From contig JAEWYV010000032.1 of NCBI GenBank assembly GCA_023458615.1, positions 1 to 9,714 on the forward strand: a stretch of DNA of 9,714 bases, written 5' to 3'. Below are positions 4,483 through 9,714 of the stretch, piece by piece. This DNA comes from Bacillota bacterium (GTDB lineage: Bacteria; Bacillota; Clostridia; Christensenellales; CAG-138). The translations under genes and the position numbers were made by a program. Within the stretch, counting starts at the first letter, position 1, and each line of letters opens with the position of its first letter. The notes under the pieces were generated by a model, which was not told the DNA's origin, made no database searches, and was given only the letters and a program-made list of their open reading frames with translations.

Positions 4483-7239
4483 ATGGGATTTTTGGATACA
4501 CTGCTCGGGAACACGAGCGCAAGCCGGCTGAAAAAGCTGCAACCGTATGTCAAGAGGATTAACGAACTCGAACCGCAGATGCAAAAAATGACCAACGAGC
4601 AGTTGCGCGCGCAGACGGTGCTGTTCCGTGAACGCCTGAAAAACGGCGAAACGCTAGACGACATCATGGCGGAGGCCTTCGCAACCGTGCGTGAAGCGGC
4701 GGTTCGTACCGTTGACATGCGGCATTTTGATGTGCAGCTCATTGGCGGCATGGTGCTCCATCAGGGGCGTATTTCCGAAATGAAGACCGGCGAGGGCAAA
4801 ACCCTGGTCGCAACCCTGCCTGCCTACCTCAATGCGCTTGCCGGAAACGGTGTGCATGTGGTCACGGTCAACGATTACCTTGCCAAGCGCGACGCGCAGT
4901 GGATGGGCAAGATCTATCGCTTCCTCGGACTCACCGTCGGTTGCGTGGTCAACGGCATGGAGCGCCCGGAGAAACAGGAAGCTTACAATGCGGACATCAC
5001 CTACGGTACCAATAACGAGTTCGGTTTTGACTATCTACGCGATAACATGGTGGTCTTCCGCGAGCACATGGTGCAGCGCGAATTAAACTATGCCATCATC
5101 GACGAGGTGGACTCCATCCTCGTGGACGAAGCGAGTACGCCGTTGATCATCAGCGGCGAGGGCGAGGAGTCCAGCGAGATGTATGTTGAAGCCAACCGCT
5201 TCGTGCGCGGGCTCACGCGCGGCTCCGATCTGACGCAGCAGTCCAGCACGGATCGCATGCTCGGCGAGGAGATTCCCGAGGATGGCGACTATCAGTGCGA
5301 CATCAAGAAACGCACTGTGCAGCTCACCGCGGAGGGCATTCGCAAGGCTGAGGCACGGTTTAACCTTGAAAATCTGGGCGACCCCGCCAATATGGAGATC
5401 AACCACCATATCGTGCAGGCGTTGCGCGCCAACGCGCTCTTTACGCTGGATAAGGACTATGTTGTGCAGAATGGTGAGGTACTCATCGTAGATGAGTTCA
5501 CGGGCCGTCTCATGATTGGGCGCCGTTACAGCGAAGGTTTGCATCAGGCGCTGGAAGCGAAGGAAGGCGTCAAGGTAGAAAAAGAAAACCAGACGCTCGC
5601 CACCATCACGCTACAGAATTACTTCCGTATGTATAAAAAACTCGCGGGTATGACGGGTACCGCCAAGACCGAGGAAAGCGAGTTCATGAGCATCTATGAT
5701 TTGGATGTTCTGGAGATTCCGACCAACAAGCCGCTGCGCCGCACCGATATGGACGACGCGATCTTCCCGACCGAAAAGGGCAAGTTTGACGCGATTGTAG
5801 ACGCGATTAAGCGCATTCATGCAACCGGCCAGCCGGTGCTCGTTGGTACCATCAGCGTGGAACGCAGCGAATATCTCAGCGGCAGACTCACGCGCGTTGG
5901 CATCCCGCACGAAGTGCTCAACGCAAAGCAGCACGCAAAAGAGGCGGAGATTGTTGCCCAGGCTGGTAAAAAAGGCCAGGTCACCATCGCAACCAACATG
6001 GCGGGCCGCGGAACGGATATTCTGCTCGGCGGCAACCCGGACTTCCTCGCCCGTCGCGATATGCGAAACGAAGGCATGGAGGACTGGATGATTGAAGAGG
6101 CGGTTGGTCACGCGGAGACGGATGACGAAGAGATTTTGTCTGCGCGCGCGCGTTACACCGAACTCTACACCGCGCACAAAGCCGTCACCAGCAAGGAGCA
6201 CGACGAGGTAGAAGCCCTCGGCGGTCTCTTTATCCTGGGCACGGAGCGGCACGAGAGCCGCCGCATTGACAACCAGCTGCGCGGACGCGCCGGTCGTCAG
6301 GGCGACCGCGGTTCCACACAGTTCTTTGTTTCGTTTGAAGATGAGCTCATGCGCCGGTTTGGCGGCGAGCGCATCACAAACATGCTCAACCGCTTCACCT
6401 CTACGGAGGAGCAGGGCGAGATTCGCTTGGAGATGCGCATGCTCACCAAGCAGATTGAGGCCGCCCAGAAGCGCGTGGAAGCCATGAACTTTGAAACCCG
6501 TAAAAACGTTCTGCGCTATGACGATGTCATGAACAAGCAGCGTGAGATCATCTATGGTCAGCGCCGTCGCGTTCTCATGGGCGAGGATCTCTCCGAGAGC
6601 ATCAAGACCATGATCTACGGCACCATAGATAGCATTCTGGAGTCTAAGTGCAGCCCGCATGCGCCGAAGGACACCTGGGACTTCACCGCTCTTTCGCAGG
6701 AAATCTGCAGGCTCATGCTACAGCCGGTTAAGCCGCTCTTCAGCGAGGAGGAGCAGAAGAAAGTCTCCTATGAGGATGTGCAGCAAAAGCTCTACCGCTA
6801 TGCAGACACGGTCTACGAGCATATGGAAAACCAGATCACGCAGGCAGAGGTCGATATGCGTGAAAACGAGCGCGTGCTGCTGCTGCGCACCGTGGACGAA
6901 CACTGGATGGAGCACATCGACGCGATGGATCAGCTCAAGCAGGGTATCGGGCTGCGCTCGTATGGTCAAAAAGATCCCGTCTATGCGTACACGAGCGAAG
7001 GCTTCGAGATGTTTGACGCGATGGTTGCCGAGATTCGGGAGCAGACCGTCCGCCGCCTGTACATGATGCAGATCACCGGAAGCCCGCTGCAACGCGTACA
7101 ACTCGCAAAGCCCATCGAGCCCAAGAGTGAGGGCAGCTCGGCTACCTTCTCGCGCAGTGAAAAGAAAGTTGGTCGCAACGATCCGTGCCCCTGCGGCAGC
7201 GGCAAAAAGTATAAGAACTGTCACGGCAGGAACGAATGA
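4483..7239 (+). CDS. secA: Protein translocase subunit SecA
   Basis: The ATPase that pushes unfolded secretory proteins through the SecYEG channel; it cycles between cytosol and membrane. At 918 residues it is full length, longer than the roughly 840 of Bacillus. Visible in order: first nucleotide-binding fold with Walker A MKTGEGKT (100-107) and Walker B DEVD (207-210); the preprotein cross-linking region around 225-380; the second fold with TNMAGRGTDI (504-513) and GTERHESRRIDNQLRGRAGRQGD; the helical scaffold and wing; and the C-terminal linker with a zinc-binding tail, Cys902, Cys904, Cys913 and His914. An insertion rich in acidic residues (near HAETDDEE) between TDILLGG and GTERHES resembles clostridial SecA proteins. 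ATG 4483 follows AAGGAG (4470-4475) by 7 bases. The gap to prfB is 106 bases with no terminator, and the same pair is adjacent in Bacillus. No hpf gene precedes it, unlike in many Bacillota. Confidence 0.98.
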   Translation: MGFLDTLLGNTSASRLKKLQPYVKRINELEPQMQKMTNEQLRAQTVLFRERLKNGETLDDIMAEAFATVREAAVRTVDMRHFDVQLIGGMVLHQGRISEMKTGEGKTLVATLPAYLNALAGNGVHVVTVNDYLAKRDAQWMGKIYRFLGLTVGCVVNGMERPEKQEAYNADITYGTNNEFGFDYLRDNMVVFREHMVQRELNYAIIDEVDSILVDEASTPLIISGEGEESSEMYVEANRFVRGLTRGSDLTQQSSTDRMLGEEIPEDGDYQCDIKKRTVQLTAEGIRKAEARFNLENLGDPANMEINHHIVQALRANALFTLDKDYVVQNGEVLIVDEFTGRLMIGRRYSEGLHQALEAKEGVKVEKENQTLATITLQNYFRMYKKLAGMTGTAKTEESEFMSIYDLDVLEIPTNKPLRRTDMDDAIFPTEKGKFDAIVDAIKRIHATGQPVLVGTISVERSEYLSGRLTRVGIPHEVLNAKQHAKEAEIVAQAGKKGQVTIATNMAGRGTDILLGGNPDFLARRDMRNEGMEDWMIEEAVGHAETDDEEILSARARYTELYTAHKAVTSKEHDEVEALGGLFILGTERHESRRIDNQLRGRAGRQGDRGSTQFFVSFEDELMRRFGGERITNMLNRFTSTEEQGEIRLEMRMLTKQIEAAQKRVEAMNFETRKNVLRYDDVMNKQREIIYGQRRRVLMGEDLSESIKTMIYGTIDSILESKCSPHAPKDTWDFTALSQEICRLMLQPVKPLFSEEEQKKVSYEDVQQKLYRYADTVYEHMENQITQAEVDMRENERVLLLRTVDEHWMEHIDAMDQLKQGIGLRSYGQKDPVYAYTSEGFEMFDAMVAEIREQTVRRLYMMQITGSPLQRVQLAKPIEPKSEGSSATFSRSEKKVGRNDPCPCGSGKKYKNCHGRNE

Positions 7240-7345
7240 CTCGACACAACGCGCTCTGCCGGCGATCCCGGCGGATAGCGGGAAACTGACCGCACTGGAG
7301 CAAAAGGCAACATACAGTACGATCGAGAGGAGTCAAGGAATAAAT
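7240..7345 (+). other. secA-prfB intergenic segment
   Basis: 106 bases without a gene. It holds a small hairpin, gccgg (7258-7262) with ccggc (7268-7272), loop cgatc, and an alternative cccg/cggg pairing (7267-7270 with 7279-7282). No U-tract follows, so it does not look like a terminator and read-through into prfB is expected. Two purine-rich blocks precede prfB: AGGAG (7328-7332) and AAGGA (7335-7339). Confidence 0.5.
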
Positions 7346-8446
7346 ATGATCCCATTGGACGAATATAAATCAAACCTCGGCGCGTTTGAGGCGCAGCTGG
7401 AGGAATGCCGCGCCGCGCTCAACCCGGAGAGCATGCAGGAGGAAATCCGCGCACTGGACGATCAGATGTCCGCGCCTGATTTCTGGAATGACGTAGACAA
7501 CGCAAACAAGATCAACCAGCGCCAGCGCCAGCTGCAAAACAAGCTGGAGCGCTTTCTCAAGCTCAAGAGCCGCTTTGAGGATCTCGGTGCGCTCATTGAG
7601 ATGGCGGAGGAGGAGCAGGACGACAGCCTCGTAACCGAAATCAAGTCAGAGTCCGCCGCCGTTGGCGATGCAATCTCCGCGATGCGGCTTGAGCAGATGC
7701 TCAAGGGCCAGTATGACAGCTCCAACGCCGTGCTCTCGCTCCACGCGGGCGCTGGCGGCACGGAGGCGCAGGACTGGACCGAGATGCTCTACCGCATGTA
7801 TACGCGCTACTGCGAGAGCAGGGGCTGGACGGTGCGCGAGCTGGATATGCTGGACGGCGACGACGCGGGTGTGAAATCCGTCACCTTCGAGGTGGATGGA
7901 GAGAACGCCTATGGCTATCTCAAGGCGGAAAAGGGTGTGCACCGGTTGGTGCGCATCTCTCCGTTTGATTCCAGCGGCAGGCGGCATACGTCGTTTAGCT
8001 CGCTGGATGTGACGCCGATTTTTGATGATGACTCGGGCGACATCAAGATTGAGCCGGACGACATCCGTGTGGACACCTTCCGTGCCAGCGGCGCGGGCGG
8101 ACAGCACATCAACAAAACAAGCTCCGCCATCCGTATTACGCACTTGCCGACCAATACTGTGGTGCAGTGTCAAAACGAGCGTAGCCAGCTGCAAAACAAG
8201 GAGACCGCTATGCGCATGCTGCGCGGCAAACTGCTGGAGTTGCAGGAGCGTGAGCGCGAGGAGCAGATGTCCCAGATCAAGGGCGAGATGAAGAAGATTG
8301 AGTGGGGAAGCCAGATTCGAAGCTATGTTTTCCAGCCGTATACGCTGGTGAAGGATCACAGAACAGGCTTTGAAAACGGCAACATTCAGGCGGTCATGGA
8401 CGGGGAGCTTGAACCCTTTATCCATGCGTATCTCGTTCAGTCGTAA
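7346..8446 (+). CDS. prfB: Peptide chain release factor 2, without programmed frameshift
   Basis: A 366-residue class I release factor that reads UGA and UAA stop codons and triggers hydrolysis of peptidyl-tRNA on the ribosome. The RF2 anticodon-mimic tripeptide Ser205-Pro206-Phe207 lies in VRISPFDSSGRRHTSFSS, and the catalytic GGQ is Gly251-Gly252-Gln253 in GAGGQHINK. The N-terminal helical domain spans about 1-110. ATG 7346 is chosen because it follows AAGGA (7335-7339) by 6 bases and because MIPLDEYKSNLG aligns with the usual RF2 N-terminus; the frame stays open upstream to 7127 inside secA but lacks support. In most bacteria codon 25-26 is CTT TGA C, a +1 frameshift site that senses RF2 level. 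Here the equivalent position (7418-7423) is CTC AAC in one continuous frame, so that autoregulation is absent. Confidence 0.97.
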   Translation: MIPLDEYKSNLGAFEAQLEECRAALNPESMQEEIRALDDQMSAPDFWNDVDNANKINQRQRQLQNKLERFLKLKSRFEDLGALIEMAEEEQDDSLVTEIKSESAAVGDAISAMRLEQMLKGQYDSSNAVLSLHAGAGGTEAQDWTEMLYRMYTRYCESRGWTVRELDMLDGDDAGVKSVTFEVDGENAYGYLKAEKGVHRLVRISPFDSSGRRHTSFSSLDVTPIFDDDSGDIKIEPDDIRVDTFRASGAGGQHINKTSSAIRITHLPTNTVVQCQNERSQLQNKETAMRMLRGKLLELQEREREEQMSQIKGEMKKIEWGSQIRSYVFQPYTLVKDHRTGFENGNIQAVMDGELEPFIHAYLVQS

Positions 8447-8473
8447 AGACATCAACACGTGAAACTCTTTTTG

Positions 8474-8498
8474 CTACTTTTTTTGCAAGAAAAAGTAG
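8474..8498 (+). promoter_or_regulatory. Hairpin abutting the ribosome binding site of the kinase gene
   Basis: ctacttttt (8474-8482) pairs perfectly with aaaaagtag (8490-8498) around a 7-base loop. The right arm touches the Shine-Dalgarno sequence AGAGGAAG (8497-8504). The Ts are in the left arm and no U-tract follows, so it is not a normal terminator on the + strand. It may influence translation of the next gene or stabilise the prfB message end. Confidence 0.4.
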
Positions 8499-8510
8499 AG
8501 GAAGCTTGTT

Positions 8511-9335
8511 ATGAAATTCGATTATGAATTGGTCGGCAAGATCGGCTCTATGGCGCTGATTCGAAAGGCCGACAACGACATTGACTACAACATCTTCTCC
8601 CGCCTCGGCTCGGAGCTTCGCCCGGGTATGATCTGGGTGAGCAGCGGCGCAACCGAAATCGGCCGCCTCGACTATATCCGTCGCAACGGAAAAGAGCTCA
8701 CGGGGGATGGCGAGGAGATCAAGGCTGACTATGCGGCGCAAGGGCAAACCATCCTTATGATGGAATACCGACGCTATATCCCCGACCGTTACAGCGTGCG
8801 ACAGCTGTTGGTAGAGCACACACACTTTAACGACGAGGAAAAGCGCAAGCACATCCGTTCCTTCCTCTTGCGCGCGGCAAAGCAAAACGCGATCCCGATC
8901 GTCAATTACAACGATCCGGTCAGCATTGAGGAAATCCGCAAGATGGAGCTTGCCACACTGCGTAAGCAGGGCGAGCAGGTGGTTGAGTGTATCGACAACG
9001 ACGAGACCGCCTCTGTTATCTGCACGCTGGTGCACGCAAAGTATCTGGTCATCTTCACCAGTGCGGACGGCATCTACCTTGATCCCAACGACCCGAAGAC
9101 GCTTGTTCCGGTTGTGGAAGGGCAAACGGCCGACGAGGTCATTGCGCAGATTGACGCGCTCTCGGATAGTTGCATTGGCACAAGCCGCGCGGGCTCCAAC
9201 GGCGCACGGGCAAAGCTGGACTTTATCAAGCAGCCGATCCGCGAGGGGACCACGGTATACATTGCCAATGCGCAGCAGAGAATTGCCGATCTGCTCAATG
9301 GCACAGGTCGGTGCACGGTGTTCCGCACACGATAA
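8511..9335 (+). CDS. Amino acid kinase family protein, divergent glutamate-5-kinase-like
   Basis: A 274-residue single-domain protein of the amino acid kinase fold, which transfers phosphate from ATP to a carboxylate, carbamate or phosphate group. Resemblance to ProB: VSSGA (43-47), Gly-rich and preceded by a strand; VNYNDPVS (131-138) in place of the ProB INENDTV; DNDETAS (162-168) in place of GDND; the ATP-side SADGIYL near 184-190 with a following DPNDPK; and a lysine (235) in GSNGARAKL, at the place of ProB GTGGMxTKL. The C-terminal end, RIADLLNGTGRCTVF, recalls the last part of the ProB kinase domain. The PUA domain of E. coli ProB is absent. The N-terminal ATP-binding stretch (LVGKIGSMALIRK) departs from KVGSS, and no proA or proC is adjacent, so proline synthesis is not supported by context. 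The true substrate is unknown. ATG 8511 follows AGAGGAAG by 6 bases. It lies 64 bases after prfB and may be co-transcribed. Confidence 0.7.
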   Translation: MKFDYELVGKIGSMALIRKADNDIDYNIFSRLGSELRPGMIWVSSGATEIGRLDYIRRNGKELTGDGEEIKADYAAQGQTILMMEYRRYIPDRYSVRQLLVEHTHFNDEEKRKHIRSFLLRAAKQNAIPIVNYNDPVSIEEIRKMELATLRKQGEQVVECIDNDETASVICTLVHAKYLVIFTSADGIYLDPNDPKTLVPVVEGQTADEVIAQIDALSDSCIGTSRAGSNGARAKLDFIKQPIREGTTVYIANAQQRIADLLNGTGRCTVFRTR

Positions 9336-9346
9336 ACAAATAAAAC

Positions 9347-9387
9347 AATAAATATTTATTGACAAACGATAAATATCGAGATAGACT
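9347..9387 (+). promoter_or_regulatory. AT-rich promoter-like region with two palindromes
   Basis: A perfect 14-base palindrome, aataaatatttatt (9347-9360), overlaps the first two bases of a consensus -35 box TTGACA (9359-9364). TAGACT (9382-9387) stands 17 bases later as a -10 candidate, four of six matches. Between them is a second palindrome, cgataaatatcg (9367-9378). The layout suggests a repressed promoter driving the gene at 9482. The predicted start would fall inside the following hairpin, which is odd. Confidence 0.45.
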
Positions 9388-9417
9388 ATCGTCAGTAGCT
9401 ACGATAGTCTATTTTTT
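9381..9417 (+). terminator. Strong intrinsic terminator or attenuator
   Basis: Perfect 12-bp stem, atagactatcgt (9381-9392) with acgatagtctat (9401-9412), loop cagtagct, running into six Ts (9412-9417). It ends transcription from the kinase gene. Because a promoter-like TTGACA-17-TAGACT overlaps its left arm, RNAs begun there would carry only the right part of the stem. Confidence 0.92.
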
Positions 9418-9481
9418 ATTACAACGAATACGCGAATACAACAAATAGAATTAGTTGCTGTTTTAAAGGAGACAGGATAGA

Positions 9482-9714
9482 ATGAAACAGAAAAATCATC
9501 TACTCAATCGTTTTGTACAGGTTTGTATCGTGATTGGCATGTTGGCGGGCATTGCGCTGATCGTGGATATCTATGCCGTAGAGCTACCGATTGTCACCGA
9601 CTTCTTCGTGCGGGAAGGCAAGCCTGCGGTCTATGCGGTGCTCTCTGGTATCATCGCGACGCTTTGCCTGCTCGGCGGAGAATCTATCGCCCTTACGCTG
9701 TTTGGCATGATGAA
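9482..9714 (+). CDS. Membrane protein, N-terminal part (cut by window end)
   Basis: The first 77 codons of a gene that continues past the window. It starts MKQKNHLLNRFVQVCIVIGM and shows two hydrophobic segments, about residues 11-30 and 47-76, with an acidic and aromatic stretch between them (LPIVTDFFVREGKPAVYAV). ATG 9482 follows AAGGAG (9466-9471) by 10 bases. The pattern of a short basic N-terminus, a helix, a loop with a Phe-Val-X-Glu motif and a second helix recalls DUF2975 membrane proteins, which often neighbour a small XRE regulator, but this is a weak impression. A -10-like TAGAAT at 9446-9451 has no good -35 box; the promoter may be the one before the hairpin. Confidence 0.7.
   Translation, partial: MKQKNHLLNRFVQVCIVIGMLAGIALIVDIYAVELPIVTDFFVREGKPAVYAVLSGIIATLCLLGGESIALTLFGMM

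Noticed and set aside
5611..6660. Long minus-strand frame (349 codons) opposite secA
   Set aside because: secA on the other strand is certain, and the frame is a codon-bias shadow with no domain. The same holds for the minus-strand frames opposite prfB (7646-8458) and the kinase gene (8418-9365).
7127..7345. N-terminal extension of prfB overlapping the end of secA
   Set aside because: The 73 extra codons are not RF2-like, overlap the SecA zinc tail out of frame, and the ATG at 7346 has a good ribosome binding site.
8474..8498. prfB terminator
   Set aside because: The stem has its T run in the left arm and no U-tract after the right arm, so it does not fit an intrinsic terminator on the + strand.

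Overview
The window reads as chromosomal DNA of a mid-GC Gram-positive bacterium, most likely a clostridial member of Bacillota. This rests on 23S and 5S rRNA ends that resemble Bacillus and Clostridium sequences, a SecA with a C-terminal Cys/His zinc tail and a clostridial-type insertion in its second nucleotide-binding fold, the secA-prfB gene order, strong AGGAG-type ribosome binding sites, and sigma-A-like promoters. I cannot place it to family from sequence alone. All convincing genes are on the + strand.

Layout. Positions 1-391 hold the distal end of an rRNA operon: the 23S 3' end, a short spacer that can fold, 5S rRNA, and a strong 21-bp stem. Positions 392-600 have no gene. They carry an exact 20-nt copy of the 5S 3' tail and an inverted, nearly exact copy of part of it, so this is repeat-like or recombination-scar sequence. 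Positions 600-940 form a small AT-rich-to-structured unit with a 25-32-codon ORF, a long hairpin and an intrinsic terminator; it may be an sRNA or a micro-protein gene. Then come a RarD-type EamA permease (1096-1989) and a GT-C-like DUF6056 membrane protein (2062-3486), possibly co-transcribed and ending at a terminator. Next is an XRE-type regulator fused to a four-helix membrane domain (3671-4258), with its own promoter, palindromes and terminator.

The core of the window is secA (4483-7239) and prfB (7346-8446), probably one transcript from a good promoter at 4319-4347. The roughly 130-nt secA leader holds a 26-codon ORF and repeated TATGCGG elements. prfB lacks the programmed +1 frameshift seen in most bacteria. 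A divergent glutamate-5-kinase-like amino acid kinase follows (8511-9335). After it come an AT-rich palindromic promoter-like region, a strong terminator hairpin, and the first 77 codons of a membrane protein cut by the window end.

Functionally this is mostly housekeeping: ribosomal RNA, protein export and translation termination, with small-molecule transport and regulation beside them. I see no CRISPR array, transposase, phage genes or defence island. The most interesting material is small: the 5S-derived repeats, the secA leader, the homopolymer in the regulator gene, and the unassigned short transcript after the rRNA operon.
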